From Pyropia yezoensis (taxonomy: Eukaryota; Rhodophyta; Bangiophyceae; Bangiales; Bangiaceae), in NCBI GenBank assembly GCA_009829735.1, contig CM020619.1:2982590-3046589 (forward strand): 64,000 nt of DNA, read 5' to 3'. The notes beneath the pieces were generated by a model. That model was not told the DNA's origin. It saw only the letters and a list, made by a program, of their open reading frames with translations, and did not search any database. The position numbers and the translations under genes are program-made. This document shows positions 1-11,785 of this stretch, piece by piece (within the stretch, counting starts at the first letter, position 1; each line of letters begins with the position of its first letter).

Positions 1-12
1 CAGTAGTCGACA

Positions 13-699
13 ATGCCCGCGGCAGAGCCAACGAGCACCCCCGGACCGTGGCGCGCCACGCCCGCGGCGACGGGGAGCCCCTCTCCCTCGGCAACTTCCC
101 CCCCGGGGCTGCCCACGCCGCTACCCAGCGCACGCCGAAAGAGGCTGCCAAGCGCGGCCGTGACACCCGAACCGCCGTCGCCCCCCCTCCCACCGACTCT
201 TCCCCCACGGGGGAGGGGAGCTACTGTCCAGCTCGCGGCATCGACCCAGGCGGCGCCACCCCCCCCGGGGGCGCCCACCACAACCAGACCGCCCGCAACG
301 GCAGCGATGCCTACTACCACTCCCGCCGCGCCGGTCGGGGTGCCCGGCGGCGGCAGTGGTAGCCCCGCTGAGACGACCAGCGCTGCTGAAACCTCCACCT
401 CTACAGGCAGGGCGCCAGCGTACACGTCTGGATGCACGCGGAGGGTACCGCCGGGGGTGACGGCGGCAACAGCCACGATGGGTGGGCTGTCGCCACCGCC
501 GGCCGCGTCCCGCGGCGTGACAACGAGCGCCAGGAACGGGGGCAGCGCGGGCGCGCCGCCCCCCCCACCGCTTCCACGACCACCCCCACCCCCACCGCCG
601 CTGCCACCACTTCCCTCACGCTCGCCGGCACCCAGCTCCGGCAAGGAAAACGTCGCGCACGGCGGGAGCGACGACGGCGACGCTGCCGGGATCACGTAG
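13..699 (+). CDS. Low-confidence Pro/Thr/Ala-rich open frame
   Basis: This is an open frame of 228 codons starting near the left edge. The translation is almost entirely Pro, Thr, Ala, Ser and Gly, with proline runs near residues 185-200. No domain, signal peptide or membrane segment is visible. In DNA this GC-rich, long open frames arise by chance in several frames, and another plus frame overlaps this one. It could be the proline-rich end of a gene extending to the left, or it could be non-coding. No function is proposed. Confidence 0.15.
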   Translation: MPAAEPTSTPGPWRATPAATGSPSPSATSPPGLPTPLPSARRKRLPSAAVTPEPPSPPLPPTLPPRGRGATVQLAASTQAAPPPPGAPTTTRPPATAAMPTTTPAAPVGVPGGGSGSPAETTSAAETSTSTGRAPAYTSGCTRRVPPGVTAATATMGGLSPPPAASRGVTTSARNGGSAGAPPPPPLPRPPPPPPPLPPLPSRSPAPSSGKENVAHGGSDDGDAAGIT

Positions 700-1879
700 C
701 CGAGACGGCTACCGGCAGGCGCAACCGCCAAAACTCCAGAGACCGCCGCAACAGACGGCGGCGGGGGTGCTGCAGCGGGAAGGGGAGGAGGGTGGAGCGC
801 ATCCTCAAGAGGAGGGGGATATCGCACCACCCGCAATGGGGGGACAGGCATGACGGGCAGCGGTCACGGTGGTGAAGAGCCCCACGGTGACGGAGTTTCA
901 AGCCAGGAAGAGCCCTCTCTCTCTCTCAATAGAGAACGGGAGGGGGGAGAGACAAACACACAGGAAGAGGATTGATGGGCGGGTGGGCGGGTGAGGGCCG
1001 CCACAGAGGTGATCACCACGCACGCTGGTCAAGGACGCAAGTGATGTGGTACGAAGGGCGGAAGGAGCGGAGGAGCGGTCGGTTTCGCTGGTCGCTTCCG
1101 TCGATTGCGCGCGCCAACCACTGCAAGAAGTACACGCCGCGATGAGAGAAATTATGTGGTGGAATACTTGATTACAGGAGGAGAAAAGTCATTGGTGTGG
1201 TGACGAAGGAATGCACATCTAGAGGGACGACAGGCAGGGGTGCGCATGAAGCAGGTCAAGTCGAGCCAGGACGAGCATGTGTGGCTACTGCATGGGCGGG
1301 AATGAGCACGACAGAGCACTCAACTGGGGCAAAGCAGGGCGGCTGCTCGCGCCTGAGAGAGCGCTGTAGTCCCCAAACACACCTCCCAGGCCGTGGGCTC
1401 GACGTGCTCTCGCATGCATGTACAGTACATACATACAGTACAGCGCGGCCGCTTGCACGGCTGCGATGAATTACCATCGCTAGATGGCCGTATTGTACGT
1501 ACTACCAGAGTATCTCCCTGGCGGTGCTTGTCCTGGCCGACTACCTCAGCGCGGCACTAGTTTGCGTGTCTCCGCGTAGGCTGGCGTGCGTCGTCGGGGG
1601 ACCACCTTCACCGGGATGTCTTAACTCGTTTCGGCACCCTCCCATGTGCTCATGCATCTCTTGAATGCATGGTATATGCCCATGTCCTGGGTGTCCGTTG
1701 TCTCCAAAAAGTTGATTGTACACTTGTTGTCCCCAGCCGTCGCCTCACGTGCCACGTCCTCCACTGTAGCGGTCACCGCCACCACCGCCGCCGGTGGTCG
1801 TAGCAGCCCCCGTCAGCCACCAGCTCTCTTGACCGCCAGCACCCCACCACACCCAGTCAGTACCCACCCACCTTTCCAC
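700..1879. other. Intergenic stretch with GTACAGTAC-type elements
   Basis: No convincing gene is seen. Around 1418-1442 there is a tight cluster of the palindrome-like word TGTACAGTAC and variants (two CAGTAC cores within 25 bp). It resembles words found in other intergenic parts of this window. The stretch lies downstream of the first MFS transporter gene, which ends at 1880 on the minus strand. Confidence 0.4.
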
Positions 1880-3765
1880 TCACAGCCTATTGTACACGCG
1901 GGCGAGTCCCCCCATTGCTATCACAGCAGCCGCGGACACCCCACCCCAAACGACCCCGCCTCCGCCCAGCGCCCATGCTACCCCCGCGGCCAAGGCCCCT
2001 CCCACCCGTGCGCCACTCCCCGACGCGGAAAACAAGCCCAGCGCCGCCCCGGGTGAGGTACCTCTCGTGGCTTTGGCAAACGCCGACAGCACGGCGGTCT
2101 GGCCGAGCGGGTACGCCGCTGACCACAGCAGGCCCATCGCCCCGACGGTCGCAACGAGGGGCAAGTGCCCATCGGGCAAAAATGCGCCCATCATCAATGG
2201 CACCGACCCGGCAGCGGCCAGGGTCAAGCCCACAGCCATCAGCCGCGCGTCGGATGCGGCCCGCGCGAGCGGCTTCATCGACGCGTACACGCCCAGGCCG
2301 GCAATCCCAAGCAACGACAGCAGGCCCGCCGCCGACGCGACAGTCAGCGACGCGTACGAGTTGACGAGGAAGGGGGTGGCAACCGTTTCGAGCGCCGCCA
2401 TGATCGATCGCAAGGCCACGTTGAGCAGCAGCAGCGACGAAATCACCACCGCATCAGGCGGTGGGGGTGAGCGGGGTGCTGCCGTCGCACCATACGTGCC
2501 ACCAGTCGCGGACGGCGACGTCATCCCATTAGAGGTCGCAGCCACCCGACCCGGCGCCGCCTCGTCGGAGGCTGTGGCCACGGGAGTCGATGCCGCCGCA
2601 GGTAGCAGCGGCGTGGCGTCCTCCGCCGCCAGTGCTGATGTCCGTGGCGGCGGCGATCGACGAGCACCACCCCCCCCCCGCGGCGGGTCTCGGTACACGG
2701 TCGCCAGCGCCACCACCGCCACCGCGTTGGCCGCAACCAGTGCGGCCACCACCCACCACACACCCCCTACCCCCCCCCCGGCAGAGATGCGAGCGCACCC
2801 CCCACGCCCGGGAGAACCGCAAAGCCAATAAACTGGACGCCGCTCAGCCAGCCTAGGTGGGCGGTGAGGTCCCTCCCCCCCCCCACTGCACGGGCCACGT
2901 GAGAGCGGCACACCGACATGGTGGCGCTCCCCGTGCCCACCACCACCCGCGACGCGATGAGCCCCCACGGCGCGCGCCCTGCCACCGCAGCGCCGTACGC
3001 CAAGTGACCGACCACCTGCAGCCCACAAGCAGCAGCCAGCACGACCCGCATCGACGCCGTGTCTGATGCCCACCCGAGGGGCACCGTCGCCGCGAGGCGG
3101 CCAACCGAAAACGCTGCCACAAGGGCTCCAAGTGACGCCGGCCTCCCACCCGCTGCGAGCAGGTGAGGATAGAGGGAGGGGAGCAGGAGGCCCCGGGCCG
3201 CCTCTGACACGAGGACAATGCCATACGCGGCGGTCAGCGACGGCAGATGCAACGCATGGGTCGCGGGGGAGGGTGGGATGGGAGGGGAGGCAGTGGAGGG
3301 CGCATCGACAGCCGCATTCACCGAGAGCGTTGGGGCAACAAGAGGGGGAGGGGCGTCGGCCAACTCGAGGGACCGTACGCCCGGCGGCGACTCGTCGCCG
3401 CCATTGACCGCCTTCACACCTCCCGTACTCATCGGGGCGCACCTGGTGTCTGCCGCAACCGCAACACCACCATCGGCGCCGTTCCGCAACTGCCGCCCGT
3501 CAATCGGCAGATGCAAAAGAGAGACACGGGGCGACTTCTCCCCGCCGCCGCAGCCGCCGCCACTGGCAACATCCCCGACAGGTGGCGACGACGGCGGGGA
3601 GGCCCATCGTGCGTCCATGGCGGCAGCGGGTTCCATGCCAAACGACCCCATCGTGGGGCAGGGACGAAACGGAGGAGAGAGTATGAACGGCGCCCTCTCC
3701 CTCGCGGCGGGTGTAGGGGGGGCCCGCCGCGGGTGCGCGTAACGAAGGAGAGTGCGCGTGGACAC
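1880..3765 (-). CDS. MFS transporter, copy 1 (frame break in a C-tract)
   Basis: Predicted polytopic membrane transporter of the major facilitator superfamily; the substrate cannot be read from the sequence. A hydrophilic N-terminus of about 165 residues precedes the first six-helix half, which contains the MFS loop 2-3-like segment LGWASDTASMR. A Ser/Ala/Pro-rich linker follows, then the second half, which ends in ARVYNRL. The two halves lie in different frames (3765-2767 and 3442-1880 by open frame). They meet at a run of ten C at 2770-2779, where the tandem copy has eleven C and stays open. I read this as one gene with a one-base homopolymer difference (sequencing error or a real disabling indel). 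It lies about 3.86 kb from copy 2 in the same orientation. Start taken as the ATG at 3765; internal Met codons near residue 39 are alternatives. Confidence 0.75.
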
Positions 3766-5751
3766 GGACGGTCCACTCTCCGTCGCGGCGGGGGCGGATG
3801 ACGACGGTCTCTACCGGGCCGGCCGACGATGGAATGGGCGACACGCTCATCCAGTCGCCAGACTGCGCGCGGTGAAGAGGGGGTCTGCACGAAGCGGTTG
3901 TCGGCTGAGAAGCACTCTGCACCACAAAGCCCGTCTCGCTGTTGGAATCTACTGCCCAAATAATGTCATATGCTGCACGGCTCTGCTCGCGTGCGATGTG
4001 CATCCTTGCTGTTGGGCACTCAAGCGAGGCCCGACACACCACAGCTCTGCTCCAACTGGCAGAGAGCATGGGTCCGAACGTATGTAGGTATGTCTCCGCA
4101 GTTTTGAGTACATATCGCAGCTTGCACACAGAAACGTACAACTTTTTTTTTAAAGCAACCGACAAATAATTCAGCGCTCTTTTCATCCACTTGAAACCAT
4201 GGATGGCAGCATTAAAATGTACACATTATATTAAATAATTAATTAATCTATCGATTAATTCATCGGCCCTTTGTGCCTCATGAATTAATTAAACCAAATG
4301 CAGGCATAGCACATACACGTAATCACACAAGGACTGATTGTGAGCCCCACTCGCTTGATGTCGGGGCTGCGCAAGTTTCTCGGCGCATGTGACCTTCCGG
4401 GTGCGGTAGTCCACTTGACTTTGGCGGCGCCGTGTGGGCGGCTACGGGGAGTCAGCGGCGGCGGGCGGGAGCGATACCAGCCCTGTGAGGGGCAACGGCC
4501 GGAAAAGGAGGGAGCGCGAGCGTAGGAGCGGCAGCCAGGCCACCGGCAGCTGCAGGTTTCAGCGCATCACACGTTGTTCCAACATCCGCAATGGCAGAGG
4601 TGCCCGCTGGGCTTCCGGGACAAGGAAAAGGGGGTCATTCATCCTCATTACCCACTCCTCCCGACGCAGTGGGGCGCTTATATGAGTTGGGGGGGAGTAT
4701 GATCCACAATTAGGGTGGGAAGGCGTCCTTGGCAAGAGGGGGGGGGGGTGGTGGCGGGGGGAAGGGGACCGGGCGACGCGCATGCCGCTCGCGGTGCCGT
4801 GCGTGTGTGAGGGCAGGAAGCTGCTTGGTTGTCCCTTGTATGCGGAGAACGTCGCCATCGTGCGCGGTCAGCGCCGCGGAACCAGTTGTTGCTTTGTCCA
4901 TCTTGTAAATAAGTACAATAATGATAAATATACAATCAAAATACATTGAGTTGTATTAATTATTTTAAGGCCGAACAAAAAACGAATCATTTTCACAGAT
5001 GCTTGACACCATGATCCAGCCAATTAGCAGACACTGTCCGTCGGGAGAATATGGGTCTCGTGTGTCAGGACGGTTTTTTTAAGTGCGCAGTTTGTGTGTG
5101 CTTCAGAGCTGCAAGCGGAGATGGCGGGCATGCGCTCGTCTTGGGGCGGCAGCGGCTGCTATCGCGAAGGTGCACTTGGCCACAGATGTGCCTTCCGCAC
5201 CCTTGGATGGATCGGCGATCTATCTCTTCCTGCCCCTCATATGGAAGTCGGGGGGCTTGGCACCGTCGGGTTATGACGCCGCCACCCCTGCTCATCCTCT
5301 CGTAGACCACCCCCGCGTTGCAAAACGTCCGTGCCATGGGTGGGCTGAGTTCGTTGCCCAGCGTCGGCGCCATCTGCGCGTCGGTGAGGGCACAGGCGCT
5401 GTGCCAGAGAGCGCCGTGCCCGGGTCAGCCGTGTTGAAAGTTCCATCCCTGGCAAGCCCTCCCCCCCCACCGGCGTGGCCATCTGGGGGGGAGCGCCCTC
5501 CCCCGGTCTCAATGCGACTTCCTTGGGACTTCTTGGGCTTGCTGTGCTCCTGAGCACACTTATTTTCTCTCTCTCACTATCTCTTGCCGCTTCTCTTGCT
5601 TGCTTGTCCTGGCATGGCGCATGCGTGGCACCGGGTTTCTGTCGACACCATGCCATGCCCCCACAAGTCGTCCTTGACCGCCCACAGCCCTCTGCTCCGC
5701 CATATCCCCTCCACTCCTCGTCAGCCCCCGCCCCCCCCCACACTTCTCCTA
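3766..5751. other. Intergenic region with AT-rich patches
   Basis: This region separates the two tandem transporter genes. It contains AT-rich islets at about 4140-4320 (repeated TTAATTAAT words) and 4900-5000, unusual against the GC-rich background. The first lies about 400-550 bp upstream of copy 1 and could belong to its promoter. No gene is recognised. The open frames here are short and lack recognisable motifs. Confidence 0.4.
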
Positions 5752-7625
5752 TCACAGCCGACTGTACACGCGGGCGAGTCCTCCCGACGCTATAACAGCT
5801 GCTGTGGAGACCAGGCCCCACACCCCCCCCCCCCCCCCCCACGCCCACGCTAGGCCCGCAGCGAGTGCCCCTCCCACCCGCGCACCACTCCCCGACGCGG
5901 AAAACAAGCCCAGCGCCGCGCCGGGGGATGTACCTCTCGTGGCTTTGGCAAACGCCGACAGCACGGCAGTCTGGCCCAGCGGGTACGCTGCCGACCACAG
6001 CAGGCCCATCGCCCCCACGGTGACTACGAGCGGCAGGTGACCGTCGGGGAGTGCCGCACCCACCGCCAGTGGCACCGCCCCGGCAGTAGCCAGGGCCAAG
6101 CCCACAGCTATGAGACGTGCGTCGGAGGCGGCCCGCGCCAGTGGCTTCATCGACGCATACACGCCCAGGCCGGCAATCCCAAGCAGCGACAGCAGGCCCG
6201 CCGCCGACGCGACAGACAGCGACGGGTAGGTGGCAACGAGGAACGGGGTGGCAACCGTTTCGAGCGCCGCCATGATCGACCTGAGGGCCACGTTGAGCAG
6301 CAGCAGCGAAGAGAGTACCACCGCATCGGGCGGAGGGGGTGACTGGGGTGCCGCCATCGCGCCGTAAGAGCCACCAGCAGCTGCCGGTGCGGACGCTCCC
6401 GCGGTTGGTGTCCCCGCCGTCAAGAGAGGAGCGCCTTCCGCCATAGCTGACGTTGGTGGAGGCGGCAGCCGCGGCCGAGCATTCCCCCCCCCCCTGGCGG
6501 ATCCCGATACACGGTCGCCAGCGCCACCACCGCCACCGCGTTGGCCGCAACCAGTGCGGCCACCACCCACCACACACCCCCTACCCCCCCCCCCGGCAGA
6601 GATGCGAGCGCACCCCCCACGCCCGGGAGAACCGCAAAGCCAATAAACTGGACGCCGCTCAGCCAGCCTAGGTGGGCGGTGAGGTCCCTCCCCCCCCCCA
6701 CTGCGCGGGCCACGTGAGAGCGGCACACCGACATGGTGGCGCTCCCCGTGCCCACCACCACCCGCGACGCGATGAGCCCCCACGGCGCGCGCCCTGCCAC
6801 CGCAGCGCCATACGCCAGGTGACCGACCACCTGCAGCCCACACGCGGCAACCAGCACGACCCGCATCGACGCCGTGTCCGATGCCCACCCGAGGGGCACC
6901 GTCGCCGCGAGGCGGCCAACCGAAAACGCTGCCACAAGGGCTCCAAGTGACGCCGGCCTCCCTCCTGCCGCGAGCAGGTGCGGGTAGAGGGATGGGAGAA
7001 GGAGGCCGCGGGCCGCCTCTGACACGAGCACAATGAAATAAGCAGAGATCAGCGACGGTACGTGTACCGCGTGACTGGGCAGGGCAGGGCGGCTGCTTGT
7101 CGCGGCCGCGGGGAGCGCCGCCACGGCCGTCGGAGGCGGGGCTACCGCCGGGGGGGCAACGGTGCCGACAAACTCGAGCCGTCGCGCCGTCCGCGGCGGT
7201 ACGCCGCGGCCACCGCTCTTGCCGCCGCCGCCACCTCTTCCACCACTGCCCGTGGCCCCACCCTGGGGACATCCGGCGGAACTCTTGGGCGTGGCCGCGG
7301 CCACCGTGGCCGCATCGCCGCCGACCACCGGCCGCCGCCCGCTGACCGCCAAGCTCCAGTAGTCGCCGACAGGCGGCCTCGCTCCACGGCCCCCGCCACC
7401 GTCGACCCCGTCGTCGCCGACCCCACCTGTAGTAGCGTCATGGACAGGGGTAAGCGAAGGCGGGATGGCCCAGCGGGGCCTCGCGTCGGAGGCGGGAGCG
7501 AGCCCCACCGACGTCATGGCCAAAGGGGGGGAGCAGGCCGGGGTCGAACGCTGAAGGGCGCTCCGCTCCCTCAAGGACGCCGGGTAGCGACGTGGCGGGT
7601 AAAGGGGAACTGGAACGTCCCCCAA
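5752..7625 (-). CDS. MFS transporter, copy 2 (frame break in a C-tract)
   Basis: Paralogue of the transporter at 1880-3765, with the same two six-helix halves, predicted to be a plasma- or organelle-membrane carrier of unknown substrate. The helical core (for example SEAARGLLLPSLYPHLLAAG, and QTAVLSAFAKATRG in the second half) is almost identical to copy 1. The roughly 190-residue N-terminus and the central linker have diverged. Here the first half reads cleanly through the tract at 6584-6594 (eleven C). The frame changes later, at the eleven-C run 6484-6494 in the linker. The C-terminal half runs in the frame that ends at 5752. So both copies are broken or mis-sequenced, at different homopolymers. 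Start taken as the ATG at 7625; the Met about 36 codons downstream is an alternative. Confidence 0.75.
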
Positions 7626-9442
7626 TGGGTGCCGGCCACCCTAAGCACGAGAGCGACGCCTTTAGACGAGCCGTCTGCGGTAACGGCGCGGCGGGATGGC
7701 TGGCGTCGGCGTCACGCCGGCGTGGCCAAAGCTCCCGAGGCTTGTACGCCGCTGCGACGGGTCCGTGTACGATACAGACCTCGTCGCAGAGCCCGCAGGT
7801 GCGCCTGCAGGTGCAGGAATGAGGCCGCCACGCGTCGGTCACTACCCAAGCAGCCTCCCCGTCTCTCCCTTCCCGGGGCCCGCCACTCCGTAGCGTCTGC
7901 CTAGCGGCAACCTTGCCGCCTGCGTAGCGCTAGTCGAGACGCAGCCCCTTCCCCATAACCAACGGCCGTCCCCCCGCAGCCACCCGAGTCCGCGACCAGC
8001 AATGACGGGCGCGGTCGTCAACCCTCCCCCCTCCACCCACCCGCCTGCCCACGTGATGCGCTCGACACGGAGCGGAAGTAGTGGGCGGCGGCAGTTCCCT
8101 CGTGTGCGGTTCTTGACGGCGACAGCGCTGGCAGGAGAAAGGGAGCAGATGGCGGGGGAAGACCCGGGCAGCCCACTGGGCGGCGCGGTACGCACTCCCG
8201 AGACCCCATCACAGAGGCCAGTTTTTGAGGCTGAGGTGTCTGCCACACTGAAAGCGCCGACAAGAAGGGCGCAGCAGACAGCACGGTTGGTGGTTGGGCC
8301 AACGGGCTGCTTAAATCACATCCTCCCCCTCACCCCCCACCCCACACCTTGCGAGACACGAGCCTGAACCGTCGTGGTGGCTCGCCAGCGGCCCACAGGG
8401 GCTGCCGTTTCGTTTTGGGCTGTCTCGCCACCGTGCGGCACGCGGCAACGTGCAGCCGGCGGGCGGCCGCCACGAGGGGTATCCCCCCTCCTGGAGCTCA
8501 TTAGGAAGGGTGCCGCGGGTCGTCGATCCCGGCCACCACGCTCCCGAGCCCAGAGGGCGATGGCTTGGGAATCCCGCCGCAGGACCAGTGAATCCCGGTC
8601 TGACTGGATATTGTCACGTCCGTGACAATACTCAGTCACGATCGATCGACTATCCTGGTCTTACACATGGATCTACAAAGCGAGAATCGCCGATCGTTGC
8701 TAAAAGTAGCAGAGGCCGCAGCAAGTCGTACAGTTCTGTCAGCCGTGCCACAGCCCGGGACAATGCCCAATACTGACTGTAATTTTTCATACTGTGTACA
8801 GACGTGCACAGTAAGCCTTTAAGGAAAGCAGGCAATTCCAGAAGCGCGGCACTTCGCCCGCAGGCCTTCCACTCCCTCCGCGTACAGTATGACGGGGTGC
8901 CCCGGGGCAGGGGGCCCCGTCCCCACCGCAGCAGCGGTTGACCCGCGATGGAGAGGGAGTAGGTAGACGGCCACTCAGCTGGGCCCATCGCCGGGGCAAC
9001 GCGCCATACCGGTGGCGGCCCCAGCGTGGCCCGCAAAGTGCTGCATCGAGGTGGAAGGGAGGAGTGAGGGAACAGCCAAACATGTGAGCGGCGAGCTCTC
9101 ACACACAGGCACGTGTCCACCGCCGCGGACCCATGGAGGGGGCTTTCGAGCTCGGCCCGCGAGGATACCTCGCAAAGCCGCGTACAGCGCCCAGAATTTC
9201 CTTCGACTCGTTTCTGACTCGGACCACTCCCCGCTTCCTGACCGATGTCTGCAAGGACATGAGGCCTTGCGCGGGTTGACGTCATCGAACCGGCTGTCCA
9301 GCCAATTGTGTAGCAGAGATCCCACCCCACAGGCGTCTTGGCGCCAGCACGTGTGGACCAAGGTCCCCCCACCCCCAAACGAGAACCGGCTTGCGCAGAG
9401 TCCTCGCCTTGAAAGCCACGAAGCGCTTCACCCACCGGCACT
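7626..9442. other. Intergenic, no gene recognised
   Basis: The upstream flank of MFS copy 2. Overlapping open frames occur on both strands but none shows a recognisable domain or consistent protein-like composition. Around 8791-8812 a GTACAGACGTGCACAGTA word resembles the GTACAGTAC-type elements elsewhere. Confidence 0.3.
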
Positions 9443-9610
9443 CTACGGGAAGGACCTGGTGGCGATGAATGCCGCGGGCGCGTTCTCAAGCGCAACGCCG
9501 CGATGCCAAGCGCCAATGGCAAAGCGATTGGGGTCAGCTTCCGCGCACACGCCCGCCGCGGCGAGACCGATGAGCCCTGCGAAAGCCCTCAGACTTCTTT
9601 GGCAGTCCAT
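9443..9610 (-). CDS. Possible small secreted peptide or first exon
   Basis: A 55-codon open frame begins MDCQRSLRAFAGLIGLAAAG, which has the shape of a signal peptide (charged start, hydrophobic core, small residues before a likely cleavage around VCAEA). The remaining 30 residues match nothing I know. It could be the first exon of a longer minus-strand gene, because no long downstream frame continues it directly. Twelve to fourteen in-frame codons lie upstream of the chosen Met. This is weak evidence. Confidence 0.2.
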   Translation of the reverse strand: MDCQRSLRAFAGLIGLAAAGVCAEADPNRFAIGAWHRGVALENAPAAFIATRSFP

Positions 9611-10000
9611 GGCGTTCTTTTTCGCTGACATACACCATGACCTCGACGACATCCTTTAGCTGTCCCAGGCTGGCTGCCTTGGCGGCGATAGGGGTGCGGC
9701 GTAGCTATCCCTGACCGCTGTTGTTGCAAAATGGGGTGGGCCATAGCCGACCCCTGTTGCTGTTGAGATGGGACGGGCGGGCATGCGGCTGTTGGAAAGC
9801 CCATCAATGGACTGGCCGTGGCGTCACATTACAAGAGTTCTTTTTTCGATGGTGGTGGTCTGCCTTGTTCGTTTCTCCTTCGCGCTCAGACCCGCTTGCG
9901 ACTCATGTTACCGTCCGTGCCCGTCCACCCCCTCCACCCCGCCCCCCCCCCCGCCCATTCTCTTCCCCACCCACTGGTGCAGCACCGCCGTGAGCGGCAG

Positions 10001-10465
10001 TCAGTTGGGCAGGTTGGCGGCCGCCATGGCGCGGTCAAACTCCGTGTCGAAGAAGCGGATGTAGCGGGTGCGCCACATGCAAAACCGCCGCTTGCTGTCC
10101 CGCTTGACGACGATGCTCTTGTAGCCGTTGATGAGGCGCGTCTGAAACGCCAGCTGCGCGTCCTCGGGGGCGCCCTTGGAGCCAAAGTAGCGGCGCCACT
10201 GGATGGCCGTCCGCACCATCTGCCAGTCGTAGGCGCAGATCATGGGCTGGCTGGGGGACGGCGGGATGGGCGGCCGGTGCCACGGGCTCGGGGGGGGGAA
10301 GGGCGTCGGCGTCGGCGTCGGGCTGGGCGTCGCCGCCGCCGCCACCCCAGCCGCGGCGGGGCGGGCCGCGAGGAGCAGCGCGGCCGCCGCCAGCAGCAGC
10401 GCCGCCGCCGTCAGCCACAGCGGCAGAGCACGGCGGGTACCCGCGTGCAGACGCCCCGCGGCCAT
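10001..10465 (-). CDS. Predicted secreted or type II membrane protein with unknown C-terminal domain
   Basis: 154-residue protein from the ATG at 10465; an in-frame upstream Met at 10648 would add a Pro-rich leader that looks non-coding. Residues about 12-38 form one strongly hydrophobic Leu/Ala segment after two arginines, which is a signal peptide or an uncleaved anchor. A Thr-Pro repeat linker follows (about 45-75). The compact C-terminal domain of about 80 residues has normal protein-like composition: it opens MICAYDWQMVRTAIQWRR, carries two basic patches and ends FDRAMAAANLPN. The single Cys near its start and the Cys before MWRTRY could pair. The mature domain is probably lumenal or extracellular. 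I do not recognise the family. It stands alone, 1.3 kb from TTC4 in divergent orientation. Confidence 0.6.
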   Translation of the reverse strand: MAAGRLHAGTRRALPLWLTAAALLLAAAALLLAARPAAAGVAAAATPSPTPTPTPFPPPSPWHRPPIPPSPSQPMICAYDWQMVRTAIQWRRYFGSKGAPEDAQLAFQTRLINGYKSIVVKRDSKRRFCMWRTRYIRFFDTEFDRAMAAANLPN

Positions 10466-11785
10466 GACAAGAGGCGGAGGTGGGGGTGGGAGGGTGGCAC
10501 AAGAGAGGGGACGCCGCTGGGAGGGGCGTCGGCGGGGAACCGTTGAGCCGGGGGAAGAGAGGGGCGGGCGCTCGGGACTCCACAGCAGGGGAACACCCAG
10601 GGGAGGTGGTCTGGTCTGACCAGCCGGGGCGCCGCGGCTCCCCTCCATGCCCGGCTAGCGCCCTTTTCTACCCCTTCCCAGCCTGGCAACGGCAACGGCA
10701 ACGGCACAGGCCAGGCCCTCCCAGAGGGTCGCCCCCGTCCCTCCCCCCCCCCCCCCCGTGGGCCCCCTGCCGAGCCTCCACCCCCCCCCTCCCCCCCCCC
10801 ACCCCCACGCCGCCGCACGAGGTTCCACCCTTGGCGCCCCGCCTGCCACGCAGGCAACAAATCCCGCACCCGCTCGCCCACTCCCCTTCCCCCCAACCCC
10901 GCTCACCCGTCCCCACGCCACGCCACCCGCCACAACCCGCCCCCCCCCCCCCACCACCACCCACCAACACCACGTCGACCGCCAGGGGGGTGATCCCCCC
11001 CGCCAGAGGGCCGCCGCCTCCACCCTGAGGGGGGGGGTCTGCAGTTCCCGACAGCCTGGCCCAAACGACGTGGAGAGGAGCCCGCGCCACGCGCATTCGG
11101 CCAGCACCACGCGCATGCGGCCAGCGCCACGTGCATGCGGCCAGCGGCGGCCGCGGCGGAGGGGGGGAAAGGGGGGGGGGGGGGCCGCGCGCGGGTGGGG
11201 AGGGCGGCAGGGAAGTGGGGGAGGGTGGTGGGCACGCCAGCCCAGCGGGGCCTCGGCGGGTGCCGACCGGCCCCCCCCCCCCCACCCCCCCCCCCCCTCC
11301 CCGTCCGCGGGCGCGCGGGCGCGCGTGACGCGGCTCGTGACGGGTCACAGGCGGGTCGGCGCGGGTCCGCTATGGGCGCGCGGGCATAGACGCAGTCCCC
11401 GCGGTGGGGGGTGCAATCGGTATTAGCAGTGACGTCACTATTGGGGCCTCTGCCGGTCTCCCGCAGGGGAGCACCGCCGCAGAGGACCGCAGGAGGGATC
11501 CGGTGGGGAGTGGTCCCCGCGCTGAACGGCAGGAATTGATCCGTGTGATCTGTGTGGGTGTTGGTTGTCAAGCAATACATACAGTACGGTACATACGGAG
11601 GCAAGTCCGCGTGGTAAGGGGCCCACCGGGATCGCCTCGCTCGCCGCCGCCGTTTTCCGCGCGGCCGTCATGCACACAGCAGCGCTCTGGTGGTTGGCGC
11701 CGTCTGTGCACACAGCGCTCCTTTCCCTACCCCGCCCGTCCCTCCCCGACCGTCGCTTCCGTGATTTGCCTCCGCCCCCGTCACT
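10466..11785. other. Divergent intergenic region, homopolymer-rich
   Basis: Very C/G-rich DNA between the divergent secreted-protein gene and TTC4. It contains many C or G runs (for example around 10746-10800, 11160-11190 and 11270-11300) and a short triplicated unit, CCAGCACCACGCGCATGCGG, at about 11100-11145. ACATACAGTACGGTACATAC at about 11577-11596 lies roughly 200 bp upstream of the TTC4 start and may be a promoter element. No gene is recognised. Confidence 0.4.

Larger units (their letters stand above)
1880..7040. repeat. Tandem duplication of an MFS transporter unit
   Basis: Nucleotides about 1880-3215 and 5752-7040 are direct repeats in the same orientation. Similarity extends into the 3' flank: both copies share a TGTACACGCGGGCGAG word just at the stop. 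Identity is extreme between about 2700-3110 and 6540-6950, including third codon positions, and falls off sharply in the N-terminal coding parts. That pattern suggests a recent duplication, or gene conversion restricted to the helical core. Confidence 0.8.

Noticed and set aside
1890..2831. 313-codon plus-strand frame
   Set aside because: Antisense shadow of the MFS copy 1 C-terminal half.
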